Source: Apostichopus japonicus (Eukaryota > Echinodermata > Holothuroidea > Aspidochirotida > Stichopodidae). Taken from it: 64,000 bases of DNA. Positions 33,922-46,543 of the stretch are shown in pieces; position 1 is the stretch's first letter, and the number at the start of each line of letters is the position of its first letter. Where the stretch lies: the NCBI RefSeq assembly GCF_037975245.1, contig NC_092573.1, positions 23,465,265 to 23,529,264 on the forward strand, written 5' to 3'. The notes under the pieces were generated by a model. That model ran no database searches and was not told the origin of the DNA. It saw only the letters and a program-made list of their open reading frames with translations. Position numbers and translations under genes: made by a program.

Positions 33922-35328
33922 CAAGGTTACTCAACCTGGGGTCCGCGGACCCCTAGGGGGTCCGTGAAATTTATTTAGGGGTCCGTGAGGGCAAAGGGGT
34001 CCGCAGGGGGTCCGTGAAAAAATAAGGGTCCGTGAAAAAAATAAGGGTCCGCGAAAGCCGAAGAGGTTCGTGAAAAATGGAATGAGAGATATAGTCGAAT
34101 GAAGAAGTATGTATGCCTCTAGAAATCTAGGCTAGCAGTCAATACGTCGAACCCTGATGATCAGACCGTATCGTCAGTAGTCGATAAATGTTGAATCGTG
34201 CGTTCCTCGATGAAAACAAGTAATATAGTTTCTCATTGGTGAGGTATGGATAACATGCCACCCGAGTGTTGTGTACAACTTAGCTGCACACTATACATTC
34301 CAATATGCAGAGCAATAACTATGATACGTTGCTCATTGTTGTCACAGCGAAGCGCGGTAGTTATAAGGCTTTGGAGGATAGGTTATAACTAACTTGGATT
34401 TGACAACAAAAAAACGGTGCCATTTGTAGCTATCTCTGACAAAGAAATCTCATAATTCTCCTGACCTCATGCAGAATCAACCAGTTTTTATCTGACAACT
34501 CATCGCTTCCAAATTTAAATTTAATTGGGAAATATATAATTTGTAAGTATGAATTTCCAAGTAGGCCTATACCTAGCAATACTTTCAGGTCTAGGAAAAC
34601 TGCATTCCAGGCCCAGAAAAATGCATTTCTACACCTAAATTCTTGAACCTTAATTTTCCTGCAAAAGTTACAAAATAATGCACCATTTCGCATCTAAACC
34701 TCAAATATTGAAAAAAAATCCAAACGGAAGGGGGACTCCCCCTCCCCTTATACCCCTCCCCCAAGGGCGGCGGAACGGGGGGGGCACGTGCCCCCCACTT
34801 TTCCTGAGGTTAAAAATGTGCCCTTTTTCTGCATAAAAATTTCTAAATAAAAAAGAGTTTACAAATCGAAACCCACGTCGAATGAAATATTTCGGGAAGT
34901 TTTAAATGTTTACTACCACAGGCGTAGGAAGCCCAATTTGATTTGGGGGGCTGTAACGACTTGCCCGAAAAATATTACCAAAATTTTTCAAGCGCTACGC
35001 GCGCGTTCAACATCTTAATGTGCATATCATATAGGCATGCGTTGGTTATTACATCGCATGCCAATAACATACAATCATTTGCCGTGTTATAACCCTTCCA
35101 AATTGGTTAGAATTATTGGGAAAGTCGTTACAATAATAATGATCATAATAATATCAGTTTAACCATTAAAACACATAGAACATTATTTGTCTTTCAGTAT
35201 TTTGACAGATTAAAAGTGCTTCCGGCGCCCTTGCCCTCCCCCAGGCCGGCGGTCACTGTCCGGGGGTCCTCAAAACATTTCAGTTTATCTCAAGGGGTCC
35301 CTGGATAGAAAAAGGTTGAGAACCTAGG
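33922..35328 (-). mobile_element. hAT-like composite element, copy B (1407 bp)
   Basis: Reverse-complement copy of 30498-31904, identical in length and, wherever compared, in sequence (the 87-codon frame is identical). It is flanked by its own 8-bp duplication TACTACAG (33914-33921 and 35329-35336), different from that of copy A, so it is a separate insertion. It starts CAAGGTTACTCAACC and ends GGTTGAGAACCTAGG. Confidence 0.93.
34762..35233 (-). mobile_element. Nested hAT-type element inside copy B (472 bp)
   Basis: The counterpart of 30593-31064 at the mirror position, with the same flanking 8-bp duplication (CCCTCCCC on this strand). Its presence in both copies shows that nesting came before the composite spread. 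Confidence 0.88.
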
Positions 35329-35336
35329 TACTACAG

Positions 35337-37257
35337 CACAATTAACTTAAATGTTGTTAAAATTTGTTGTTCTATTGTTGTAACAATTATATAAATTGAC
35401 CTGTTCAAGCTAATGATTGATAGAAATTCACGGTTTTACATATAGTTTGTGGTTTTTATTTATTTGTTTATTTAATAAATAAGAATACATTTGTTATATG
35501 ACAACTTGAAATAATATGCCTATATACATTTACAAATTAGTATGAATATCAAATCATTCTTAAACTTTACAAATAAAAAGATCGATGAGCATTTTTATGT
35601 AAAAACTTTTATAAGAAACATAACAAATAAAAAACTAAGGTAAAAAGAAAGAAAACTAAATTAGAATATTTTTGAAACTTAATTTCAATAAATAGACATG
35701 TCTGGTGTTATGAACTTGAAATAAATTAATAAGAAAAGCCATTGTTTGTCTACGAACATATTACACTAAAAGTACAGGTTCTCGTATAATCACCTAAGTC
35801 AAGCAGCGTTGAGTGTGTACTTATATAGTACTTTGAAAGATGACTTCTTTGCAATTCTCGGTGTCGTAGACTCTTTTATGCACGAACTTCTATATAAAGT
35901 GATCTGTAATATATGAATGATAGAAATCCAAGAACATTCATGAAACTCATGAAATTGTCAAATTGTGTTGTGTTCGCGACTATGGGCCTCGCTGACTTAC
36001 ATCACGGTCTGACACTCACAATATGAGTTCTGTACTAACTTTAAAATGATAACGTGTTTTCATTTCGGTCTGAGTACAACAAAATGTGATAATTATATTA
36101 CTTACCCAACACTGAAAATTGCATGCAGTTTAAGGCTTTATCCAAATCGTGCATTTTAAAACCTAACTAACGGGTTCTACTTTCCTTGCTGTTTCAACAG
36201 TAAGACCATATACAGTGTGAGCTATCATCATTACTAGTGTTTACAAACAAAACAGTTGAAATAGTTTCTCTGTTTCGTCACATTTTTTGACGCGCATCTG
36301 TGAAACGCGCGCGCATCTGTATAAAGTGTAACTTCTCAGCGTGTAATATTTTGGGTACCATAAACAGCAGCAGAGATAATGTTACAGCGCCCAAGGCGCC
36401 AGATACGTATATTCTTACTTGAAATATGAAACAGCCAACCGTGTGTACATAATTCCCAAAAAGACTATGTCGATGAGGAGACGCGAAAAATAAAAATACG
36501 AACGAACGAATCACGGAGGGTCATGTGACGTGCTCACTTGTAGAACTCAACTCTTATCGTAGGCTACTCCTTAAATGTGGATTCCATAAACAACTAATGT
36601 CATGAATCTTGGCTACCACATTCCTGGTAAAGGTATGCGAACACAGAATTTGGCTAAGTAGTACATAATTTCAATGCAATTTTCAATTCCAAAATTTCCA
36701 TTTTGTGGTGTTTCCTGCGACTGGAACGCACGAAGCTTATCATGGCTTTGCACAAGATATTCAAAAACGAAAAGCAGACGACAGGATTCGTTGTTCCTTA
36801 GCAACACAAATCTCCTTACCGTTCGTAAAAAAAAACGCCTAACATGGAGGGAGCGCCGTACGTAGTCTATAAGGCCCGTGCAGTAAATGTTCGAATAGCA
36901 ACCAGGGTCCATGTAGATCAAGCTTTATATGAGACAGAAAGTAAATCTAAACACCATTAACTTCCAAACTTAAGCAATTATTCTCAGTTTTACAGTACAG
37001 ATCCGTTATAGTGGCGTTCTGTTGTCCACGGATCTAGATATAACATAGGACTGACGTTCTGTGTGCTATGGCCTAGCCAAACCTTAGAAGTATGCCTTGG
37101 CATATACTATACATACGCGACAAAGCTACGACGAGGAAGTTGGATTCAATCCGATCGGCGATTGTTCTCCCATAGATTATTTCCCATTGAAGCACCCAGA
37201 GGTGCAACATCATTCCAAACGGTAAAGTTTAATGTTTGTGCTGTTGGCAATCGATGT
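35337..37257. other. AT-rich stretch upstream of DGLUCY
   Basis: This could hold the DGLUCY promoter and first exon on the minus strand, but no ATG exon with a usable donor and matching phase was found. The minus-strand frame at 36278-36514 starts with GTG, not ATG. Confidence 0.35.
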
Positions 37258-37465
37258 GGAGTGTTAGCTCAGTGGTTAACGCCGGTGCCTTCCCAATCAA
37301 TCATAAGGTCCCGAGTTCGAGTCACTCCAAGTTTAATGTAGGCTATGTCGTCCAGTGACAGAGTTGTTGACAATTCATAATCATGGGCGTTAAATATGAA
37401 TGTAGGAGACTGACTTGGCAATGAGGCTTCTTCGCGAGTTCCTGCTTACAGGAGGATCTAAAAAA
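37258..37465 (+). mobile_element. tRNA-derived SINE, family 1, full-length copy
   Basis: The tRNA-like head GGAGTGTTAGCTCAGTGG carries an A box, and GAGTTCGAGTCACTCC carries a B box. GGAGTG and CACTCC would pair as an acceptor stem. A tRNA-unrelated body (TGTCGTCCAGTGACAGAG, AATCATGGGCGTTAAA, GAGGCTTCTTCGCGAG) ends at GGAGGATCTAAAAAA followed by CATA repeats. Other copies lie at 44441-44676 and 31993-32078. Confidence 0.88.
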
Positions 37466-39202
37466 CACATACATACATACATGTGCATGTACAATGACAG
37501 AAACATATTTGGAAACCAAATGGCTCCATTCATCACGTGACCTGAATTTTTCGGAACGCTCATGTCGCAACTCTCTCTAAAATGCCGAACTCTACACGGA
37601 GCCGCTTATCATTTCGCACTGACAAAGGGTTAAATAATATGTTAGTAGCACCTACCCGGGTGCACCGTGCATGATCTTGTATGGTTGGTACGTTTCCCTA
37701 CTATGGAGTGAGAGTTCTAGCTCTATTAATTCATAAAATCGAACTGTAAATTTTGCCAGTATAGTAGGGATATTATTTTATGCACCACATATAAAGTACA
37801 TCTTAACTGCAAATTAATTGTGATATTCCGGAATGATTTTACTTCCATTCAGTTTCCACACCCAATATATCTTGTTAAAAATACTCCCTGCCATTGCATC
37901 TAACTTAAACATCAAAATTGTGCTTGAGTTCTTCTTTTATCCTACTGATACGGTTCCTTATCTGTACTAAGAAGAAAACATTGGAACAGTGTGAGAAAAA
38001 CGTATACGTCTGCAGACGCGCGCGTGTATTGGCTTCACCTGTACTTGCGTGTCAAATGTATACGAGTCATGACTCTTTGCTTTTAACTGAAAGGGGAGCC
38101 GATCTGTACTCGGCAGTTTTTCTTCGGGCCTCTAAATATGCGCAACATTTCACAACATAAAAAAATAACATTTGTTTTTAGTTCGAGACTTGCGCCCTCA
38201 TTTATACTGGTTTATTGTCTATTGATCGATAGTAGGGTTGACGTTGATGCAGCAGGGCCCCTACACTGGGGGGGGGGTAGAATGGTCCCCTATTTTTCAC
38301 AAGCGCTTAGGTTTTGCTGGCGAGAGGCCTTCGTCCTGCATATAGAAGAGAAATTTCAATGCAACTCGTTTGAAATTAGTAATAATACTGTAAAATATCG
38401 GTTCTATTTAGGTGGAATTAAAGGATGACCAAAATATATCACAAACTCGAGCATGTTCGCTTTCTTTTGGCAATAGTATATTTTCCTGCATAGTTGGTTA
38501 AAATCGTGTGTTCTATCTGCATACTGCTCCACATACGGGCCTATACCATAATCAGATTGTGCCAATCATCACGGTGTAGTTAATTAAGAGGACTTCGACT
38601 GAGAGAGTATCAGTTCATGCGGTTAAGCGACGTTTGCATCATTCATGGTCCATCTTGGTGATTTTTTCGTTAAAAGGTATCTAGCATTCAATATCTTATA
38701 TAATGCCCACGCATCATGCTCATATAAGGCTATTCGTCTGTACGGCACATTGTGTTGTATTTGTCATTAGTGTGGAATGCATCATGTTTTAGAGATTTTT
38801 TGTTATTCTGAAAGTTCTATACGTGCATATAAAAGGTACGGTGTGAATATAATTATGTGAATACCAACAATCATGCCACAGATACGTGTTTCAAAGAGTT
38901 CTCACCAGCCTCCATATGACCTATTGCAGAAATGAACTGTTATTGAAATTGATAAAAGGAAGTTAGATCTCCTGTTGCGGAATGCGGGGTATCCTCTCAC
39001 CACCCACTACTTGATACTTTATTCACATGATGTTATTGGTGTACATGATTTCAATATCGATGATATACGTACATAGATACATACATACATACACCACGCT
39101 TGCATCTATACGTACATGAACACCACCATGCAAAACAATGGTATATAAATATCCTTGAAGGGCGGAAACAGGCCATTTTATTACTTCACTTAATACTACA
39201 CA
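37466..39202. other. Intergenic stretch
   Basis: No gene or element supported. Contains a G run near 38268-38280 and scattered ATG frames without codon-like features. Confidence 0.35.
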
Positions 39203-39312
39203 AGTAAATGAATAATGGAAAACGGACTGGGAAAATTTAGCCAACCAAAGAAATTTATGGCTAGAAGGGGAGTCAAACCAGTGACTTCTGGCATTTACCT
39301 CTGGTGCCACCA
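39203..39312 (-). mobile_element. tRNA-derived SINE, family 2, copy 1
   Basis: On the minus strand, GGTTTGACTCCCCTTCTAGCC is a degenerate B box followed by AAATTTCTTTGGTTGGCTAA, CCAGTCCGTTTTCCATTATT and ATTTAC. The same order of blocks recurs at 43669-43812. Confidence 0.65.
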
Positions 39313-40131
39313 AAACAAAAATATGCTATATACGAATCGCCGCCAAGTACTGGATAACTGAGTTGTTAGAGCTCTTTTCCATTCAATTAATACCTATCGA
39401 TATAGTTATATACGCCAGTTCCTAAAATTTATGAACTGCAACAAAGAAGCGGAAATCAGTAGGCTGGATTTCTGTAAAAAGACTTCCTCATATATAAAGT
39501 CCATCTCAACAACTCGAAGCTCATTTTTTAGTGTAGAGTAAGCTCAAATGTTTGGAATGTCATGAATTTGTAATATTTATTATTAAGAATACTTTCGTAT
39601 GGGAACCCACGAATTCAACGTTTTCTTCTACTCGATCGATACTAGCACTTTATATATTTCGTGAAGTGACCGAGTGAGCCCTTTTCCTTTGTTATCGCTC
39701 AGGAAATAACTAACAAAAACTGGAAACAGTATACAAATGGATAGTTCCACCAGGGAGTTGTTATGGAACAATTCCCTGGTCCCACAGTGTAATGAATCTG
39801 ATATTACATTAATGGCTACGTTTGTTCAATATATTTAGATATCTCCTTGACAACAGCTATACGCAAGGTTTACAATAACACGATTGTGAAAGACATTGTT
39901 TACCATCTAATTGTTATCAGAGGAAATATATAGCAAGGCAACTGTCACAGTCCACACCCTGCAGCAGCTTTGGATACAACAGCGAATGCTGTTTAACAAA
40001 TTACATCGTTCATTATATATAGGACTGATGAATAGAGAAAGACATTGACGGATGCTTGTTGCCAATGTCGATTAACCTTCCTGACAAACACTGACGTGAT
40101 ATAATTTAACTTTTAAAGCCTGTACGATTTT

Positions 40132-40135
<4 letters not shown>

Positions 40136-40169
<34 letters not shown>
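40136..40169. repeat. (TA)n microsatellite
   Basis: Uninterrupted TA dinucleotides. Confidence 0.9.
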
Positions 40170-40173
<4 letters not shown>

Positions 40174-40371
40174 GTACATATATAGGCTATATTTTTCTTT
40201 TCATCATAATACTTTGAGATAAAAGTTGTAATAGTGCAGTTCTGTATACATTTATTAGCTGTGCATGTTATAGCGAGATTATAATCAGTATCCTTATGAA
40301 TGTGTACAACAAATTTCAGTATCTCTCTCCCATCATGGCATGTACACATATAGCCTAATTGTATAACTCTC

Positions 40372-40930
40372 ATAATCTGATTGAGAGATCGATATATGTG
40401 GTAATGTTATACTCACACATATAACTGGATATCTATTGATCTGACCGAGATATCGATGTATGTGGTAATGTTATACTCACATATACCAGGACATCTATGA
40501 TCTGACCGAGAGATCGATATATGTGGTAATGTTATACTCACACAAATAACTGGCTATCTATTGATCTGACCGAGAGATCGATATATGTGGTAATGTTATA
40601 TTCACACATAACTGGCTATTTATTGATCTGACCGAGAAATCGATATATGTGGTAATGTTATACTCACACATACCAGGACGTCCATTGATCTGACCGAGAG
40701 ATCGATATATGTGGTAATGTTATACTCGCACATAACTGGATTTCTATTGATCTGACCGAGAGGTCGATATATGTGGTAATGTTATACTCACACATAACTG
40801 GATATCTATTGATCTGACCGAGAGATCGATATATGTGGTAATGTTATACTCACATATAACTGGGTATCAATTAATATGACTGAGAGGTCGAGATATGCGA
40901 TAATGTAATACTCATTCATAGCTGGATACC
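40372..40930. repeat. Minisatellite, ~60-65 bp unit
   Basis: Eight or nine copies containing ATCTGACCGAGAGATCGATA, TATGTGGTAATGTTATACTC and CACATAACTGGATATC. The copies drift progressively at the downstream edge, with recognisable remnants to about 41220. No coding content. Confidence 0.95.
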
Positions 40931-41220
40931 TCTCAATTAAACGAAAACATCAGTTCGTGGTAATGCCACACATACTGTAACTGGATTTTTCTCAATCTGA
41001 CTCAGAGATCGATATATGCAATGCTCACACATTAAGTTGTGTGTACATCTCAATCCGTCTAAGAGATCTGTGGTTCTATTCATATAGTGGTGTCAAACAC
41101 TAAAATGTGAATTAAGAAATTAATATGTCGTATAATGTAATACTCACAATATGGTACTTGAGTAGGCCTATGTATACCCCTCTGTCTGTTTAAGAGATAT
41201 ATACGGTTCTATTCATAAAC

Positions 41221-42258
41221 ACCCAATGAATAGCGAGTTCCTTACAGTTTGCAGAAAACCTGCTCGTAAATAAAAAGCTTTAAAGCCAAATTGGTAGCTC
41301 TGTATTTAATTACAGATGTGTTAGTGTTTATCACTCTCCCATCAATGAATTTGTCAACAAGTAAACACATACGTCTGAAGGTGATATGACAATCTGCAAA
41401 CACAGAAGATTTCCGAAATCCTCTACATGTAGGAACGGTTTCGACACCTTTCTATTTATTGATGATTATTACTCATTTATGTTTCTATTTTTATAGAGAA
41501 TTCCTTGATATCGCTTAATACTAATCGTGAAGAGTAGCTTTGCGTAAACATCATGTATTATTTCTATATGATGTTGTATACTGTTTAAACTGTACACAAA
41601 ACACTGTAAATTTTGTGTAAACCATGTAAGCTAACGGTGGTGTGTATACACGATCTTTTATCACATCCATTTAGAAAATAAGCGATCCGTGACAGTGTTC
41701 TGTACTTTGTGCACACTGAACCGCAGACATCATTGTGCGTTTATAAATATATTTTTGGGGTTGATTGTCATTTCAGCTAAGTCATCACACCAGTTTACTT
41801 CTCCTTTGTGCAGTATTACAAGTGTTGTTTTTTTTTACTGAATTGAGGTTGCATTACTTGATGACTGGTTATTTCCAACAAAAAAATTGGTGTTTGAAGT
41901 TCAAAATATATATATTTTTGTTCCCTTTTAATTCGAACAATATTTTTAAAGGACCTGTATTACACAATGTTAAAAATTAGAGGTATCGACTGATGTAACC
42001 AAAATTCAAAGGCCTACAATCCCCAGTCTGTGTTACTATGACAACGGATGACTGCATAGGTTACGATTATCATCGAAACCAAAAAGCTCACACCTTAGAC
42101 CTAAAAGTTTGTTGTGATATTTTGGAAACACTTGTAATTATGTTAACATATCTAGTAATGAAGGGGAGGGTGAGGGGCCCGGTGGGGTGGGGGAGTCACT
42201 ATAAATTCAATACAGAAAGAATAGTATACTTGAACACCAAGCATAATTGAAATCATTA
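41221..42258. other. AT-rich stretch
   Basis: Nothing recognised. The open frame at 41765-41980 begins with a non-ATG codon or has low-complexity content and no splice support. Confidence 0.35.
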
Positions 42259-43571
42259 CAGGGGCGTATCCAGGATTTTCCAATAGGGGGGGGGGCGCCA
42301 GGCATGAATGATCGCCGTCCTGGGGGATGGGTCTAAGGGGAGGGGTGTGCAATTTTTGCTTTCGAAGAAGGGCTGAAATGCAAAATGGTGTCATATGCAT
42401 GGGTGGCGATCCGTACTTCCGAGTGGGGGGGGGGGATATGACCTTGTTGACTATCTAAGCGAAGCGTACAAGAAAATTTTGGGATTAACAAACCCTCTAG
42501 ATGGCCGGAAACGGCACTTCCCGAGGTTTCCAAGCGGCATATACCCAACTTTAAAATAGGGATGTCATGTCCGAAATATCTCATAATCAGGATCCAAAAT
42601 ACTTTTTTTTTAATTTCGGGTGTTATTTTGGGAAAATTGCCCCTGTCAATCTTGTTTCAGGCGCAACGTTAGAATGTTCGAGAGCTCTTTTATATTATTC
42701 GATGAAGAAAATGGCCTCATGCAGGCTATTACAGGCCTATACACATGCAATACACAATTACACATAGTTACATTCCTAGGTACCGATTGCTAGGGCATCC
42801 AGGTGAAACCAGTATTAAGCATTACCCTGGTTACATGAGATTCTCAGCTGTTCGAGGGAACATGTACGTGTGTAGGCCTACTATAGGGCCTATATGAATA
42901 CTATGAGGGTGCATATATGTACTATATCAATACCGTGGGCGCAATAATACATTTTGTTGTTATAGGGCCAATGAAGCCTACAGTCAACTATTTTTGCTTT
43001 ATAAAGACGCTTTATTTGAAAAGATCGCACTGCGTTTATGGTAGGCGAGAAATGAAGCTAAAAAAGAGCCGTACATTAACGAAGATGCATAAATGTAGGC
43101 ATGAAAATATTCTTATCCCTGGCATTTGGTGGGGGGGGGGGGGGGGGATATGGTGCATCCCCTCCACCCATTTTCATGGGGGGATATATCCCCCTCCACC
43201 CAGGATCGCCGCCCATGGCCATATGTGATCCATTTTTCGACCTTAATAATAAGCAACATTTCCAGTAAATATGGACACAAAATGCACAATTTAGTATGGC
43301 TGGCATGTCACTTAGTGTTTATAGTGATAATACAAACACAATTACCATCTATGTTTCTAAAACTATTATGCCGCCGAACTTCGCCAGAACCTTGTTTTTG
43401 CAAACAAAAAATAAAGCATACGGGAGGGGGGGGGGGGGGTTGAGCGATCACCGACATCTCACATAAAGGTCATCATCAATTTTTGTTTTTTTTTTGCTAA
43501 ACTTTTTTTTTTTTTGGTGACGGCTAATAGGGGGGGCGCGCGCCTGTTGCGCCCCCCTGGATACGCCCCTG
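42259..43571 (+). mobile_element. DNA transposon remnant with CAGGGGCGTATCCAGG ends
   Basis: The ends CAGGGGCGTATCCAGG and CCTGGATACGCCCCTG are exact 16-bp inverted repeats. The flanking match is CATTA (42254-42258 and 43572-43576), only 5 bp, so the superfamily is less certain than for its neighbours. The interior shares CCTGGGGGATGGGTCTAAGG with the hAT-type elements at 57074 and 59283. An 820-bp element is nested within it, leaving about 490 bp of its own. Confidence 0.8.
42398..43217 (+). mobile_element. Nested hAT-type element (820 bp)
   Basis: The ends are CATGGGTGGCGATCC and GGATCGCCGCCCATG, inverted repeats with one mismatch. The flanks are GTCATATG (42390-42397) and GCCATATG (43218-43225), an 8-bp duplication with one change. 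G-rich runs follow both ends. No transposase frame. It sits wholly inside 42259-43571. Confidence 0.83.
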
Positions 43572-43668
43572 CATTATCGTGAACTGCTTACATAATATGT
43601 GAGCAGATAACGATCTCGAGGTAATACGTTGTCAGTGCAGCATCTCACGATTGTAATATTCTATGTAT

Positions 43669-43812
43669 GTAAATTAATAATGGAAAAATATGACTGGAAA
43701 ATATTAGACAATGTTAAAGAACAACGAAATTTACGGCTAAAAAGTAGATTCGAATCAGTAACCTCTGGGTAGCAAGCCTAGCGCTCTATATACCAACAGA
43801 ACTATCCAACCC
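43669..43812 (-). mobile_element. tRNA-derived SINE, family 2, copy 2
   Basis: On the minus strand GGATAGTTCTGTTGGTAT, TAGAGCGC and GATTCGAATC resemble tRNA A- and B-box regions. They are followed by TAGCCGTAAATTTCGTTG and TTTTTCCATTATTAATTTAC, shared with 39203-39312. Confidence 0.7.
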
Positions 43813-43824
43813 TATGATATAGCC

Positions 43825-44222
43825 CAGGGTTGTCCAACCTATGACCCGCGGGCCACAATCCGGCCCGCCGCAGGGTTGCGTCCGGCCCGCCAGAGATGCT
43901 CTACGGTGCGAAATTTTAGTGAGCAGATTTATTGATAACAATTGAAGCTATATAATCAATCATTCGAACATTCTGGGTCCAAAAAACTGCATACAGGTCA
44001 GTTTGTGTGACACTCTCTCAGTGGGGGGGGGGGCGGCTGAACTGTATTCATCTGTTTCATCAGGAAGGAAAATAAATCAGTGCGCCCGCGCGCAGTGCTC
44101 ACATTTTGTTGCCTTGGGCTTCGGGCAAAAAATCGAAACATCGAGCATAGGGTTTATGCGGCCCCCTCCTTCATCACGATCGTTCCATGTGGCCCTCCTC
44201 TGCAAAAGGTTGGACAACCCTG
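43825..44222 (+). mobile_element. hAT-type miniature element (398 bp)
   Basis: Exact 8-bp duplication ATATAGCC (43817-43824 and 44223-44230). The ends CAGGGTTGTCCAACCT and AGGTTGGACAACCCTG are perfect inverted repeats, followed by GC-rich subterminal motifs (ACCCGCGGGCC, CCGGCCCGCC). This is the classic terminal pattern of hAT elements. The open frames across it are not protein genes. Confidence 0.92.
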
Positions 44223-44440
44223 ATATAGCCATTTCTTCGCTGGGGGAGCCAGACAGAATCCACACAGTATGTATACGTTGCATACCGTTTAACCAGGGAT
44301 CACGCCCCAACTGTTTCATGCGATACAACCCAGGATTTGGAGGGGAAGGGATCATGAGAAATTCGGTTTTTATTGATAGAAATAATTATATATATGTAAA
44401 TTAATATGAAACATGGAAACAGAGAAACAATGGAAACAGA

Positions 44441-44676
44441 GGAGGGTTAGCTCAGTGGTTAACGCCGGTGCCTTCCAATCATATAAAGGTCCCGAGAAGT
44501 TCGAGTCACTCCAAGATTAATGTATGTCGTCCAGTTACAGAGTTCTTGTCAATTGACAATTCATAATCATGGACGTTAAAGTATGAATCTATCGGAGATT
44601 GACTTCGGTTAGCTTGCGGCTTTGATAATCCAATGAGGCTTCTTCGCAAGTTCCTGATTGCAGGCGGATCTAAAAA
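44441..44676 (+). mobile_element. tRNA-derived SINE, family 1, second full-length copy
   Basis: Head GGAGGGTTAGCTCAGTGG, B box AGTTCGAGTCACTCC, then the same body as 37258-37465 with a longer middle (GGTTAGCTTGCGGCTTTGAT, missing from the first copy), ending GGCGGATCTAAAAATACATA. Confidence 0.88.
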
Positions 44677-46543
44677 TACATACATTGGAGGGAACGATCG
44701 TTATTGCGGGTTATACTCTGAAACTTTATATATAACCCCTTCAGTACACTAGTGTACCCAAATACAAGTGCGGTACTTGATGGTTTGTTATAAACTGGCA
44801 ACTTGCCTCTTTCCCTTTCTTTCAGTCACCAAGGCTTCCTTATTTAGATATTTCTCTCTCTCTTTGACTGTTTTTTTTAGCTATTATTAGACCGTAGGGC
44901 AAAGCCGTTTTTCTTGCAGTTCCGTAGTCCAGTCAGAGGGGCAACTCAAATTTACTCTCAAAAATTCACAAAAATTATATTATTCGTAAATCCGCTTTGT
45001 TCCACGAAAAATTTGCGCACGTTTTTTAGTTATTCGGTAAACTTGGTACTATTTTGTGCACGAAAGCACTTGGAAACTCTCTCTTTGAAAGGTAGGATTA
45101 AGTCCGTATACACCAATCGCAAAGCAGCATTACTGCCAAATGACAATCACATGACAATAAGCACACACAAATCAGCATGGCTATCACATAGTTATGTTGA
45201 AACGTCCATATTTTGCGTACGAAAACAAGTTCGTTCGTCCAAGTTTTTCAAATTTGATAGATGTACCGATATGACCTGAAAACAACATACCTATTTACCC
45301 AATGGTGAGTACTTTTCAGGTTCTTTTCATATGAAATAAAGTTGAAATCATCATTCGAAGTTCGTATTTACACAGCCGAATCACGTTTGGCAAGTATTCA
45401 TAGGATGGACACTGGAACAGCTAGTTTCGCGAAAACGGTTCAATCTTAAATGTTGAGTCATTAGTGTACGATTTGCCCGTGTTTACTGACATTTTTACTC
45501 AGTATTTGCCTAACTTTTTCATACTCTTGAGCTTTGTGGGTAGTAAAGTTACATTTTTATGACCCCTGGAAGCTAAAAACAAGGCTTGTCTACATTATAG
45601 TCCGTCAACTAAAAGAAGATTGAAAATGACATTAGGACAAATTGAGTGATAGACTAACGTTAATCATTAACATGGTGACTATTCGCAGAGGCTGCTAGTG
45701 TACGTAGGTAAAGTCACATGCTTTCGTATCGTAATCTTTGTGTATACTATATGTATATTTACAACTAGATAACATCAATTTGTTTTGTTATTTAACTTTT
45801 GGCATGAGGGTGAAATTCGGTTAAGCTAATCACACCGAGGCCCTCCCCTACATGTAAGCTAGGCCTAGGCCTTCTACAACTAGCATTGACCAGTAGTCAA
45901 AAGAAGGAATAGAAGTACTTGTCCCATGTATATTAAACTGAATTGCACTAGGATAAAACTGATGTCTTGTTTTTACTATATCGTTTAGTAATAGTAATGA
46001 CTGTGGGCTACTGTTTGAGCAGTCTCGTTTTCCAATTGTGTACACTGTTGGAATAAATATAGACTGATTTGTGACAACATGTCTAAGGCGGTATGAAATT
46101 GCTTTACATTTAAGGACTATTGAAAAGTAGACAGCTTTTATGGTTTGACAATTGAGATGCAATAACCTGGTCGCATATAAGACATAGTTTGGATTGGAAA
46201 CTATCAAAGTCACACTACCTCTATCGAAAAGCTTTGTCAATAATCAACCCATTGTATTCAGTAAAACGTGTTTTCATTTTCAGGGTATATATTGGAAATT
46301 TACCTAACCACATCAAATCAATTTTGCTATGCCTGACAAATCAAGACAGTTACCGAGTTATGTAGACCAAACTCTGTTATTTTTGCAAACCTTAAATACA
46401 GGTAGTCGACTCATTTTTCTATAGCAAAGTAATTAAACTATTGCTTATTTACATTCCCTTGTAGGTCTTTCAACTATGACCGAACCAACCTCAACTGATC
46501 ATGATAGGGGTGAAGAACCATGTGTCATACACCATCCAATGTA
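44677..46543. other. Intergenic stretch with two unexplained open frames
   Basis: Frames of 121 codons (44914-45279, plus) and 130 codons (45848-46240, minus) are longer than most chance frames here, but they show no recognisable domain, signal or splice context. I do not call either a gene. Confidence 0.3.

Noticed and set aside
30498-35328. A single 1.4-kb inverted duplication with a 2-kb spacer
   Set aside because: Each arm ends at transposon termini and has a different 8-bp target duplication, so these are two insertions and not one inverted duplication.
36278-36514. Possible DGLUCY mitochondrial presequence exon (hydrophobic/basic frame with a GTAAGA donor in the right phase)
   Set aside because: The frame opens with GTG and has no in-frame ATG; the nearest ATG reads a different frame that stops.
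44914-45279. 121-codon plus-strand frame
   Set aside because: No family resemblance or supporting signals; possibly chance in moderately GC-balanced DNA.
45848-46240. 130-codon minus-strand frame
   Set aside because: It is one of the longer frames, but it has no recognisable domain, start context or splice sites, and its composition does not look clearly coding.
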